DNA from: Phyllobacterium phragmitis
Lineage (GTDB): Bacteria; Pseudomonadota; Alphaproteobacteria; Rhizobiales; Rhizobiaceae
Assembly: GCF_002980495.1 (NCBI RefSeq)
Contig: NZ_PVBR01000005.1
Span: 1 to 64,000, forward strand
DNA length: 64,000 bases
Direction: 5' to 3'
Shown one piece after another: positions 1-8,517 of this stretch. The position numbers and the translations under genes are program-made. The notes under the pieces were generated by a model, which had not been told where the DNA came from, did no database searches, and saw only the letters and a program-made list of their open reading frames with translations. How positions within the stretch are numbered: the stretch's first letter is position 1; each line of letters starts with the position of its first letter.

Positions 1-50
1 TCATACATGACCCGAAAAGCCTACGCAGTCGCATACAGTCAAACCTTTGA

Positions 51-129
<79 letters not shown>

Positions 130-138
130 GAGACCGAC

Positions 139-174
139 ACTCCCGTGGCCAAAGCCGCGGGAGTTTTTGTTTTT
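139..174 (+). terminator. Intrinsic terminator of tRNA-fMet
   Basis: An 11-bp stem (ACTCCCGTGGC pairing with GCCGCGGGAGT, one G-U pair) with a 4-base loop is followed at once by a T-rich tract. It lies just after the tRNA, in the right orientation to end its transcript. Confidence 0.88.
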
Positions 175-179
175 GCGGC

Positions 180-586
180 TGCCCTTCCGGCGGATCAGAG
201 GGCGTTTTGATTCCCCCGTGTCACCCGAACGCCGCGCGTGTGCGCCCTCCTTGCCCGACTTCGTCTCCTATCTTCTGACATATCGCCTGAATCCGTCGTG
301 AATTTTTCAGGTTGAGACAAGCATGCGTTTTCCTACCGCGTCGAAATCCCATTTTTCCGCAACTTATCATTGATAGTATTTTGATTTATGCAATTCTTGA
401 TACACGAGACGTTTTCTTTCCCTAACGGCAATAATTTGGGATTGTTTTGATCTTCTGAAACTACGACCATTCACCTTGTTGCGCTGCACACATCGTCCGC
501 CGCAGTATTTCGGGCGGACAGAGCTATCGCAAGCATCGCCGATCGGGCTCGATCAATCAGAGCAAATCCGGAACAGGGAAAATTCC
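180..586. other. Intergenic region upstream of the glycanase gene
   Basis: About 400 bases with no convincing gene. The second half is AT-rich and contains the 11-base perfect dyad TATCATTGATA (365-375), a plausible regulator site for the secreted glycanase gene downstream. I could not place a convincing -35/-10 pair. Confidence 0.4.
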
Positions 587-2290
587 ATGGGTACGGTCGT
601 GAACGCCAAGGGGGTCGAACTCTCTTACAGTGGAACCCCTATCCACCATTTTTCGGCGACCGATTCCGGCCCGGAACTCTATGGAACTGCGGAAAACGAC
701 GCCTTGTGGGGCGACAGCAGTGTGTATGTCACCATGCTTGGCGGTGAGGGTGACGATATCTATCACCTCTATTCATCGAGGAACAAAGCCTTCGAGGCGG
801 CGGGTGAAGGGGTCGATACGATCGACACCTGGATGAGCTACCGCTTGCCCGACAATTTCGAAAACCTGATCGTCACCGGCAGCGACCGATATGCATTCGG
901 CAATGATGGCCACAACATCATCACCGGCGGTTCCGGTCGGCAGACGATCGACGGCGGGGCGGGAGATGACGTTCTCATAGGCGGTGCTGATAACGACGTC
1001 TTCGCGCTGACCGAGGGCGACGGCAGCGACCTGATCCTCGATTTCGAAGCAGGCGATACGGCCCGCCTTACGGGTTACGGCTTTACCTCGTTCGCCGAAA
1101 TCCAGGCGCGAATGTCCCAGACCGGCGACGACGTGCGGGTCGATATGGGAGATGGGGAGAGCCTCGTCTTTGCCGGCACGACCATCGCCGAGCTCGATTC
1201 CAGCCAGTTCAAATATGGTCTCGACAAATCAGGGATGAGCCTCTCCTTCGCCGATGATTTCGATACGCTGGACATGTCGGATGGCGAAAGCGGTACCTGG
1301 CATTCCAACTATTGGTGGGGCGGTGAGAACGGTAATACGCTGCATGGAAACGGCGAGCTTCAGTGGTATATCGATGTGAACTACGAGCCGACGAGCTCCG
1401 TCAATCCGTTCAGTGTCGAAAACGGCGTTCTCACCATCACGGCTGCGCAAACCCCGGATGACATCAAGCCCTATATCAACGATTACGACTATATGTCGGG
1501 CATGCTGACGACGCACAAATCCTTCGCCCAGACCTACGGCTATTTCGAGATGCGGGCGGATCTGCCGGAAACCCAGGGGCTCTGGCCGGCCTTCTGGCTC
1601 CTGCCGGAAAGCGGCGCCTGGCCGCCCGAACTCGATGTCGTGGAAATGATCGGCCAGCAGCCGAACACGCTTCAGCTCACCGCCCATTCGGACGCAAGCG
1701 GCGAACACACGCAGGACGGTTCGACCGTCTATGTCGCCGATACGGAAGGCTTTCACACCTATGGCGTTCTGTGGACGCCGGAAACGCTCACCTGGTATGT
1801 CGACGGCACGGAGGTCGCGAGCACCGATACGCCTGATGACATGCATGAGCCGATGTACATGATCGCCAACCTGGCGGTCGGCGGATTGGCGGGCACACCG
1901 GCGGACGGCCTCACGACGCCCGGCGAAATGAAGATCGACTATATCCGCGCCTACTCGCTGGACAGCCTGGTGCAGGCGTCGGCAAGCACCCTGATCGACA
2001 CGTCCGAAACGGCTCTCGCGGCGACGGACAGCACGGTCTCTTCCACAGCGCAAACCGCTTCGATGACGGAGAATCGGCAAACTGATATCCCCGTCTTTAT
2101 CAGCCAGAGCACCTATGCGGAAACGGTAGGCGGCACCGATGCAAGCGAAGTCGGCACAGCTGGTTATGGCTCTTCCGCCGAGGCCCAATATTCGGCGGCG
2201 GATGCGGCCGACTTCGGCGCAGGTGCAGGGACGCTGGACGTGCCGGGCGACTACTGGTTCGACCCGGAGCCGATCGGGACCCTGGTCTAG
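587..2290 (+). CDS. Secreted RTX-type GH16 endo-beta-glycanase (ExsH/PlyA-like)
   Basis: This predicted 567-residue protein combines an N-terminal calcium-binding RTX region (glycine/aspartate nonapeptides at about residues 114-138) with a glycoside hydrolase family 16 catalytic domain at about residues 215-430. The GH16 signature E-x-D-x-x-E appears as ELDVVE at 348-353, so E348 is the likely nucleophile and E353 the acid/base. The C-terminal 120 residues are Ala/Ser/Thr-rich and there is no N-terminal signal peptide, as expected for a type I secretion substrate. Rhizobial relatives ExsH and PlyA cleave the bacterium's own exopolysaccharide outside the cell and leave through PrsDE, and a PrsDE-like pair follows immediately here. 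The ATG at 587 was chosen because AGGGAA lies about 6 bases upstream and the RTX-type N-terminus begins there; an upstream in-frame ATG at 476 adds an unrelated 37 residues. The exact substrate is inferred. Confidence 0.85.
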   Translation: MGTVVNAKGVELSYSGTPIHHFSATDSGPELYGTAENDALWGDSSVYVTMLGGEGDDIYHLYSSRNKAFEAAGEGVDTIDTWMSYRLPDNFENLIVTGSDRYAFGNDGHNIITGGSGRQTIDGGAGDDVLIGGADNDVFALTEGDGSDLILDFEAGDTARLTGYGFTSFAEIQARMSQTGDDVRVDMGDGESLVFAGTTIAELDSSQFKYGLDKSGMSLSFADDFDTLDMSDGESGTWHSNYWWGGENGNTLHGNGELQWYIDVNYEPTSSVNPFSVENGVLTITAAQTPDDIKPYINDYDYMSGMLTTHKSFAQTYGYFEMRADLPETQGLWPAFWLLPESGAWPPELDVVEMIGQQPNTLQLTAHSDASGEHTQDGSTVYVADTEGFHTYGVLWTPETLTWYVDGTEVASTDTPDDMHEPMYMIANLAVGGLAGTPADGLTTPGEMKIDYIRAYSLDSLVQASASTLIDTSETALAATDSTVSSTAQTASMTENRQTDIPVFISQSTYAETVGGTDASEVGTAGYGSSAEAQYSAADAADFGAGAGTLDVPGDYWFDPEPIGTLV

Positions 2291-2294
2291 CGCC

Positions 2295-4016
2295 GTGCGG
2301 CCGGCCGGGCCTCAGGCAGGCATAGCCGGCAGCATCGTCCATATCGGCGTCTTCTCGTTTGCACTGAATGCCCTGCTTCTGGTGACGCCGCTCTACATGC
2401 TGCAGATCTACGACCGGGTAATCCCGTCATCAAGCCGGGAAACGCTCGTCTACCTGTCGCTGATCGCTCTTCTCTCCCTAGGCTTCCTCGGGGGCCTGGA
2501 CATCATCCGCGCGCTTTATGCCGAGCGCGTTGCCGCAAGGCTCGACAGCAGGCTTGCGTCCCGGGCATTCGCGGCGTCGATCATCGGCCGGCGTCACGGC
2601 TCCGGTGATATAGGGCCGCTGCGCGATCTGGCGATCGTTCGGTCGTTCATCGGATCGCGCGGCTTTTCAGCGCTTTTCGATCTGCCTTTCACGCCGCTTT
2701 TCGTTTTGCTTCTCTATTTCGTCCATCCCGATCTTTGTCTTTTGACCCTCGGCGGCATGCTCCTGATGGTCCTGCTTGCCGGCCTGAACCAGCTTGCGAA
2801 CGGCCAGAGCGAGACGCGGGCGGCGGAGCTTTTCGTCTCCGGCAACGCGACGGCCCAGGCATTTGCGCGCAACGCCGATACGCTTTTCGCCATGGGCATG
2901 GTCCGCGGCGCGACCGAGGCATGGGGGCGAGGCTTTGCCGAAGCGCTGCGGGTGCAGACGCGTTCGCTTGCCGTCAACGCTGTCTTCGGCGGTGTCGCGC
3001 GGGCTTTCCGCATGATGCTGCAGCTCGGCATTCTCGGGCTCGGTGCCTGGCTCGTCCTGAAAGGCGAGATGACGGCGGGCATGATCTTCGCCGCCTCGAT
3101 CATTTCCGGGCGGGCGCTGCAGCCGATCGATCAGCTCATCGGCGGCTGGCGGCAGACCGTTCAGGCGGGGCGCGCCTGGCGCCGATTGCGGGCAGCGCTC
3201 GAACGGCATTCCGGCGGGACGGAAAAGATCCGGCTGCCCGAGCCGCGCGGCGTCGTCGATGTGAAGAACCTCGTCTATTTCGCGCCGAATGCACTGCCGG
3301 GCGCCGAGCCGGTCATCAGGCAACTGAGCTTCCGTATCGAGGCCGGCGAGGCGGTGGCCATCATCGGCCCGAGCCGGGCCGGGAAATCGACGCTGGCGCG
3401 GCTTCTCGTCGGCGCGGCTTTGCCGAGCGGCGGCAGCGTCAGGATCGACGGTGCGGAACTGCGCTCATGGGACGGCGAACAGATCGGGGAGGCCATCGGC
3501 TATCTGGCGCAGGAGGTGGAGCTGATGCCTGGAACGATCGCCGCCAACATCTCGCGCTTCGATCCGCAAGCCGATGACGGGAAGATCATCGAAGCGGCGA
3601 AGCGTGCGCAGGCGCACGAACTCATCCTCGCGCAGCGCGACGGCTATCGGACGGAGATCGGCCTTTCGGCGGTGCTTTCGGGAGGGGAGCGCCAGCGGAT
3701 CGGCCTCGCCCGCGCCTTCTACGGCAATCCGCGCATTCTCGTTCTCGACGAACCCAGCGCCCATCTCGACAGCGAAGGAGAGGCGGCGCTGCTGCAAGCG
3801 CTTTCCGAGGCGCGGCGGGCGAAGACCATGCTTATCATCATCACGCACCGCCCGGCGCTCGCCGCATCCTGCGATCGCGTGATGGTGCTGAAAAACGGCG
3901 CCATCGAAGCCTTCGGGTCGAGTGGGGATGTGTTTGGTAGATCAATGCCGGCGCCGGAGCCGCGATATGGCGCGGCGTCGTTCGTTCCGGTCATCCGCGC
4001 CAGGCAGCGGACATGA
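2295..4016 (+). CDS. prsD: Type I secretion ABC exporter, PrsD-like
   Basis: An inner-membrane ABC exporter half-transporter of about 573 residues in the PrtD/HasD/PrsD family, which drives export of RTX proteins. The N-terminal half holds the transmembrane domain. The C-terminal nucleotide-binding domain has Walker A GPSRAGKST (358-366), signature LSGGE (461-465) and Walker B ILVLDE (481-486). No ATG is well placed at the N-terminus; the GTG at 2295, four bases after the glycanase stop, gives a normal family length, whereas the ATG at 2139 would lie deep inside the glycanase gene. The gene overlaps the following fusion-protein gene by an ATGA, so glycanase, ABC subunit and fusion protein look like one transcription unit. 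The outer-membrane TolC partner is not encoded here. Substrate assignment to the adjacent glycanase is inferred from context. Confidence 0.86.
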   Translation: MRPAGPQAGIAGSIVHIGVFSFALNALLLVTPLYMLQIYDRVIPSSSRETLVYLSLIALLSLGFLGGLDIIRALYAERVAARLDSRLASRAFAASIIGRRHGSGDIGPLRDLAIVRSFIGSRGFSALFDLPFTPLFVLLLYFVHPDLCLLTLGGMLLMVLLAGLNQLANGQSETRAAELFVSGNATAQAFARNADTLFAMGMVRGATEAWGRGFAEALRVQTRSLAVNAVFGGVARAFRMMLQLGILGLGAWLVLKGEMTAGMIFAASIISGRALQPIDQLIGGWRQTVQAGRAWRRLRAALERHSGGTEKIRLPEPRGVVDVKNLVYFAPNALPGAEPVIRQLSFRIEAGEAVAIIGPSRAGKSTLARLLVGAALPSGGSVRIDGAELRSWDGEQIGEAIGYLAQEVELMPGTIAANISRFDPQADDGKIIEAAKRAQAHELILAQRDGYRTEIGLSAVLSGGERQRIGLARAFYGNPRILVLDEPSAHLDSEGEAALLQALSEARRAKTMLIIITHRPALAASCDRVMVLKNGAIEAFGSSGDVFGRSMPAPEPRYGAASFVPVIRARQRT

Positions 4017-5353
4017 GCGGGGAGAAGCCCGTCATGACGGACCGGGGTTTTCTGTGGGAGAAGGGGATCGGACGCGGGGCCGGCAGGATCGCCCTTGCCG
4101 GTTATGCGGCGGTGGCGCTGTTTGCCGGGGGCTTCGGCTATTGGGCGGCCACCGCGCCTCTCGCGGGCGCTGCCGTGGCTTCCGGCGTGATTGCCGCTCC
4201 CGGCCGCAATGTCATCGTCCAACATCTCGATGGCGGGGTCATCGAGCACATCCTCGTCCGCGAGGGCGACCGGGTCAGGGCGGGGCAGGAGCTTGTCGTC
4301 CTCGATCCGACAATCGCCGAAACACAGCTCCACCGGCTGATAAAGCGGACCGCGACGCTCACCAGCAGCGCCTTGCGGCTCGAGGCGGAACGCGACGGAG
4401 CGGCTGAGCTCGTCCTTCCCGACGAGGCCGATTTTGGCGCCGGGATCGACGGCATCGGCAAGCTCATAGCCGAGCAGCAGAAGGAATTTGCCGCACGGCT
4501 GGCGCGGTTCCGCTCCGAGCAGGACATCCTTCACCAGCGTGTCGCAGCCCTTAAGCAGACCGCCATCGGCTTTCAATCGCAGAAGCAGGCGATCCATCAT
4601 CAAATCGCGATCGTCGAAGAAGAGCTGGGCCGGAAGAAGGGCCTGCTCGACCAAGGCCTTGCCGGCCGTTCCGACTATACCGTGCTTCTGCGCAGCCAGG
4701 CCGATCTCATCGGCCAGGCGGGCATGATCGAGGCGCAGATCGCCTCTTCCACGATACAGATCATGGAGGCCCGCGAGCAGATCGCGCGGCTTGCGACGCA
4801 GCGGGTCGAAAAGGCCGTCTCCGAACTGACCGAGGTGCGCGGCTCGCTTGCCGATGTGGAGGAGCAGAGGCGGGTCGCCGAAGCGGCGCTCGGCCGAACC
4901 GTCATCCGCGCTCCGGTGGACGGGGTCGTCGTTTCCGCGGTCCACAACGCGACGGGCGGTGTGGTCGGGCAAGGTGAGAAGCTGATGGAGATGCTACCGA
5001 CAGCAGCGGTACCCGTGGTCGATGCCCGGCTCAGGCCGCAGGATATCGATGCCGTTCATGTCGGCCAGCACGCGCGCCTTCGGCTTTCGGCGCTCAATAT
5101 GCGCAAGACGCCGGAGGTGGGTGGAACGGTGACCCTCGTTTCAGCCGACCGGCTGATGGACGAGGCGACGCAAGAGCCTTATTACAGCGCCCGGCTGAAG
5201 ATCGCGGACCGGCTGCCCGACGGCGTCACCGCCGGGCAGATCCATCCCGGCATGCCGGTCGAGATATTCATCAACACCGGCGAACGCACATTCTTCGATT
5301 ATCTCGTCCGCCCGCTCCTCGACTCGTTCAACCGAGCCTTCACGGAGGAGTAG
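4013..5353 (+). CDS. prsE: Type I secretion membrane fusion protein, PrsE/HlyD-like
   Basis: A 446-residue HlyD-family periplasmic adaptor that bridges the ABC exporter and an outer-membrane TolC channel. It has one N-terminal transmembrane segment at about residues 26-48 and a split lipoyl/barrel-sandwich domain (the first half contains VIVQHLDGGVIEHILVREGD). A long helical hairpin region rich in Q, E and R spans about residues 100-290, and a C-terminal beta-barrel contains GMPVEIFINTGERT. The start overlaps the PrsD stop as ATGA, indicating translational coupling; a second in-frame ATG lies seven codons later. Length matches the PrtE/PrsE family (about 430-450). Confidence 0.87.
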   Translation: MSGEKPVMTDRGFLWEKGIGRGAGRIALAGYAAVALFAGGFGYWAATAPLAGAAVASGVIAAPGRNVIVQHLDGGVIEHILVREGDRVRAGQELVVLDPTIAETQLHRLIKRTATLTSSALRLEAERDGAAELVLPDEADFGAGIDGIGKLIAEQQKEFAARLARFRSEQDILHQRVAALKQTAIGFQSQKQAIHHQIAIVEEELGRKKGLLDQGLAGRSDYTVLLRSQADLIGQAGMIEAQIASSTIQIMEAREQIARLATQRVEKAVSELTEVRGSLADVEEQRRVAEAALGRTVIRAPVDGVVVSAVHNATGGVVGQGEKLMEMLPTAAVPVVDARLRPQDIDAVHVGQHARLRLSALNMRKTPEVGGTVTLVSADRLMDEATQEPYYSARLKIADRLPDGVTAGQIHPGMPVEIFINTGERTFFDYLVRPLLDSFNRAFTEE

Positions 5354-5433
5354 GGGATATTGCCGCAGCATTTTGGCAGGTAAGGCGAGGCCCAAGCCGC
5401 TGTAAGTTATTGAAAGAATGACGCTGCAGCAGG

Positions 5434-6585
5434 TCAGCACTCTCCGGCGATCGGCCGCGTTTCGAGATCCGCAGTCACCTGTAATTCGTTCCTTAGTTCG
5501 GGCACCGGCAGATCAGGCACGGTGACGATTTCGACCGGGGGCAGGAGAGTGAGTTCGCGACGTTCCTTTTCCGAGACGATGGCGAGGTCAATCACCTTCT
5601 GCAGGTCGGCGGCATGGCGGAAGCTTGGGTCGAGCTGCTTTCCGGTCCGGACCGCCTCGACGAAACGCTCGTAATTGGTCGGCACCGCGGGGACCTCGAT
5701 ATTCCTCCAGGTCGCCGTTTCGATGTCTTCCCCCAGACAGCCGCGCAGTTCGGAATCGGTCGGGCGGTGGGTAATCTCAAGGCTGCCGCGTTCACCATAG
5801 ATGCGAAGTTTCAACTCGTTGAGGTGGCCCGTCGCCCAGCGGCTGGCATGGACGACGCCGAGCGCGCCGTTGGCAAAGCCGACGGACATGGTGAAACTGT
5901 CATTGGCGTCGAGCATATATGGGCCGATCCGGCCTCCCGGCGCCTTGTCGAAAGCCTTCAGACGGGCAAAGACGTGATCGATGTCGGTCGCGGCGCCATA
6001 GGCGGCGAAGTCGAGGATATGAATGCCGACATCACCCAGAACACCGTTCGAGCCATGGCTCGTCGACAGCCGCCAGAGCCAACGCGTTTCGCTGCGCCAG
6101 TCGCCCCAGGCGCGAGAAACGAGCCAGCTCTGGAGATAGGAGGCTTCGACGTGACGGATCGCACCCAGCTCACCGGCCAGCACCATCTCGCGGGCAAATT
6201 GCAGCGGCGCCACGTTCCGGTAGGTCAGGTTCACCATGTTTACGACGCCGGCCGCCTCGGCGGCATGCGTCATCTCCATGGCGTCGGCATAATTTTCGGC
6301 GAGGGGCTTTTCGCAGAAAACATGCTTGCCGGCGGCAATCAGCGCCAGCGACGTCGCATGATGCATGCGGTCGGGCGTGACATTGCTTGCCGCATCGAAT
6401 TCGCCCCAGGCAATCGCCGCATCGAGGCTCAGGAAGCGCCTTTCAATGCCGAAATGGTCGGCAAATTCGGTGAGCCGGATCGGGTCGGTATCGACGGCGG
6501 CGACGATTTCAACGCCCTCTATCGCCTTGAAATGGTTGATCTGACTTTTGGCCATCGAGCCGGTGCCAACAACAAGTAGTCTCAT
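5434..6585 (-). CDS. Gfo/Idh/MocA family oxidoreductase, ThuB-like
   Basis: A 383-residue NAD(P)-dependent sugar oxidoreductase of the Gfo/Idh/MocA family. The Rossmann motif GTGSMAKSQ starts at residue 7, the acidic residue after the second strand is in AVDTDP, and the family motif FCEKPLAENY contains the EKP lysine. The start has a strong Shine-Dalgarno (GGAGCGAAG before ATG). It lies 9 bases downstream of a ThuA-like gene on the same strand. In Sinorhizobium meliloti the thuAB pair (ThuA plus a Gfo/Idh protein) follows a trehalose/maltose transporter and oxidises disaccharides at the 3-position. No transporter is attached to the pair here, so the substrate is not determined. Confidence 0.8.
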   Translation of the reverse strand: MRLLVVGTGSMAKSQINHFKAIEGVEIVAAVDTDPIRLTEFADHFGIERRFLSLDAAIAWGEFDAASNVTPDRMHHATSLALIAAGKHVFCEKPLAENYADAMEMTHAAEAAGVVNMVNLTYRNVAPLQFAREMVLAGELGAIRHVEASYLQSWLVSRAWGDWRSETRWLWRLSTSHGSNGVLGDVGIHILDFAAYGAATDIDHVFARLKAFDKAPGGRIGPYMLDANDSFTMSVGFANGALGVVHASRWATGHLNELKLRIYGERGSLEITHRPTDSELRGCLGEDIETATWRNIEVPAVPTNYERFVEAVRTGKQLDPSFRHAADLQKVIDLAIVSEKERRELTLLPPVEIVTVPDLPVPELRNELQVTADLETRPIAGEC

Positions 6586-6594
6586 CTTCGCTCC

Positions 6595-7389
6595 TTAGCG
6601 ATATCCGGCTTCGCCGGCCTTGTGGAGTTTCGGTCCACGTTCGGTGATCGACTCGTGCGCCTTTTCAACAGGCACATTCGGCGCATCGGTAATGCTTTTC
6701 AGATCGCCCTGCGGGTTATGGGCCCATTTGACCGCATTGATCAGCACCTTCCGGACGTTGGCGTCATGATAGGTCGGGTAGGTTTCATGGCCTGGACGGA
6801 AATAGAATATGTTGCCGGCGCCACGGCGCCAGGTGAGGCCGGAGCGGAACACCTCGCCGCCCTGGAACCAGGAGATGAACACCGTCTCCAGCGGTTCGGG
6901 GACCGAGAACTGCTCGCCATACATCTCCTCGTTTTCGAGGACGAAGTTCTCGTCGAGGCCAGCTGCGATCGGATGGCGGGGATTGATCGTCCACAGGCGT
7001 TCGCGCTCGCCTGCCTCGCGCCACTTCAGGGCGCAGGGCGTTCCCATCAGCCGTTTGAAAATCTTGGAGAAATGGCCGGAGTGCAGAACGATGAGCCCCA
7101 TGCCCTCCCATACACGTTTGGCGACACGCTCCACGACCGCATCGGAAACCTCGCCATGTGCCTTATGCCCCCACCATGTCAGCACATCGGTTTCGGCAAG
7201 CCGGGCCTCGGTCAAGCCGTGCTCCGGCTCCTGCAGGGTTGCGGTCGTTGCATGAATCGCGGGATCGCTGTTGAGCGCATCGGCGATCGTCATATGCATG
7301 CCGTCCGGATAGATACTCCGGACAAGGGCATCGGTATTCTCGTGGATGTTTTCACCCCATACAATTGTGCGAACAGGCACTTTCGTCAT
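6595..7389 (-). CDS. ThuA-like protein (trehalose-utilization family)
   Basis: A protein of about 264 residues of the ThuA superfamily, a glutamine-amidotransferase-like fold without the classical catalytic triad. Recognisable elements are [10 protein letters not shown] near the start, the region [26 protein letters not shown] in the middle and [15 protein letters not shown] towards the end. It forms a two-gene unit with the Gfo/Idh gene 9 bases downstream. ThuA in S. meliloti acts in oxidative trehalose breakdown; this copy probably helps modify a sugar or sugar derivative. The ATG at 7389 is preceded directly by AAAGG, which is close for a Shine-Dalgarno; the GTG at 7380 has a better-spaced site, so the true start may be 9 bases later. 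Confidence 0.78.
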   Translation of the reverse strand: MTKVPVRTIVWGENIHENTDALVRSIYPDGMHMTIADALNSDPAIHATTATLQEPEHGLTEARLAETDVLTWWGHKAHGEVSDAVVERVAKRVWEGMGLIVLHSGHFSKIFKRLMGTPCALKWREAGERERLWTINPRHPIAAGLDENFVLENEEMYGEQFSVPEPLETVFISWFQGGEVFRSGLTWRRGAGNIFYFRPGHETYPTYHDANVRKVLINAVKWAHNPQGDLKSITDAPNVPVEKAHESITERGPKLHKAGEAGYR

Positions 7390-7783
7390 CCTTTGATTTT
7401 GATGGGCCTTGATTTTGATGAGGACTGGATTACGCGAGGACCGCATCCGTCCGTTCGGAAACGGCCGATCGGTGACATGTTGGGATCAGACGGTACCGCA
7501 CGGAGCGGCCATCCAATGCCCTGATTGGCCGAAATGATGGCGCTCTTGCCGACACCCCTACTTAACAAGCGCCAAGCCGAGCTTCCGGCCCGGCTGATGG
7601 CTGGGATTGATGGCTTTCCGGACGATCAGCGTCTCGCTTCCCATTACCGAGATAGCGTCGCTGCCGTGACGGAAACTTCCGATAAGTCGAGGTAGCAGAG
7701 CGGCGCCTACCGCACAATCCCGATATTTGGCCCGATATATCAGGCCCGATAATCTGGTGCGCAAAGCATGCGGAGGGCGGAAA
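7390..7783. other. Intergenic region between the ThuA-like and MerR genes
   Basis: Nearly 400 bases with no complete gene. At 7392-7422 there is a short imperfect tandem repeat built on TTGATTTTGATG. Between about 7561 and 7740 the minus strand reads in one frame as a protein-like string (it includes ALLPRLIGSF and ends LALVK before a stop at 7558) with no start of its own. This may be a decayed gene end or chance. Confidence 0.3.
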
Positions 7784-8242
7784 TCAGCTGGCCAATGTCC
7801 CCTTGAGCACGCCGGACCGCCTCGATAAAACCGCCGGCGCAAGATCGTCGGCATCGGAATGCGCCAAGTTCTGGATAATCGGGCAATCCGGCCTTTCATC
7901 GCCGTTACAGTGCGTGGCGAGATGGCGAAGCGTGTTGGCCATTTCGCGAAGCTGCCGCATCTTGGCTTCCAATTCTTCGACATGCTGCAGCGCTATGCGC
8001 TTCACGTCAGACGAGGCACGGCTGCGGTCGTGCCAGAGCGCCAGAAGCTGGCGGATATGCTCGATCGAAAAGCCGAGATCGCGACCGCGACGGATGAAGC
8101 GCAATGTCTCGAGATCATTATCGGAATAGATGCGGTAACCCGATAGGGTGCGGCCCGCGGGCTCGATCAGTTCGATCGATTCATAATGGCGGATCATCTT
8201 CGCCGAGACACCCGATGCTGCCGCCGCTTCTCCGATATTCAT
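7784..8242 (-). CDS. Copper-responsive MerR-family regulator (CueR/HmrR type)
   Basis: A 152-residue MerR-family regulator. The N-terminal winged-helix HTH (IGEAAAASGVSAKMIRHYES) precedes a long dimerisation helix and a metal-binding loop CNGDERPDC. The two cysteines fall at residues 112 and 120, the same positions and spacing as the Cu(I) ligands of E. coli CueR. HmrR, the rhizobial version, activates a copper P-type ATPase gene. No copper ATPase, chaperone or multicopper oxidase gene lies beside it, so it must act at a distance or on itself. The ATG at 8242 was chosen because HTH homology begins there; the longer frame from 8338 has no family support. Confidence 0.88.
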   Translation of the reverse strand: MNIGEAAAASGVSAKMIRHYESIELIEPAGRTLSGYRIYSDNDLETLRFIRRGRDLGFSIEHIRQLLALWHDRSRASSDVKRIALQHVEELEAKMRQLREMANTLRHLATHCNGDERPDCPIIQNLAHSDADDLAPAVLSRRSGVLKGTLAS

Positions 8243-8270
8243 GGGTATTCTCCTGTCATTCGTCCTGCCA

Positions 8271-8300
8271 TATATAAGTGGCGGAGTGGCCTTTCGCCAA
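8271..8300 (-). promoter_or_regulatory. Candidate promoter of the MerR-type regulator
   Basis: On the minus strand TTGGCG (8300-8295) and TATATA (8276-8271) are separated by 18 bases, a slightly long spacer of the kind MerR activators can work on. The -10 element lies about 30 bases before the start codon. I see no clear CueR-type dyad in the spacer. Confidence 0.35.
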
Positions 8301-8517
8301 ACGGACAGGAGCGATCCCTCCCGCCGCCGGAGCGGCAAGATCGATCACAATAAGTTTTGGGTCTATGATGCGCTTCATTTCCGGGATATTTCAAAAAAGA
8401 AATGAAAGTTTCTATCCGGCCAATGACGGGGCGAAAATCGAGGATGATTGCCAATATGGTCTTGGGCACGGTCCTGCATAACGACACAGGCCCGTCCGCG
8501 CACGAAAGGCGCGCTGC

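Noticed and set aside
1229-2188. Long minus-strand frame of 319 codons opposite the glycanase
   Set aside because: Arg/His-rich translation typical of an antisense shadow of a GC-rich gene; the GH16 motifs are on the plus strand.
7561-7740. Decayed gene downstream of the MerR-type gene
   Set aside because: A protein-like minus-strand frame ends at 7558, but it merges with the MerR-type gene in another frame and no family could be named.
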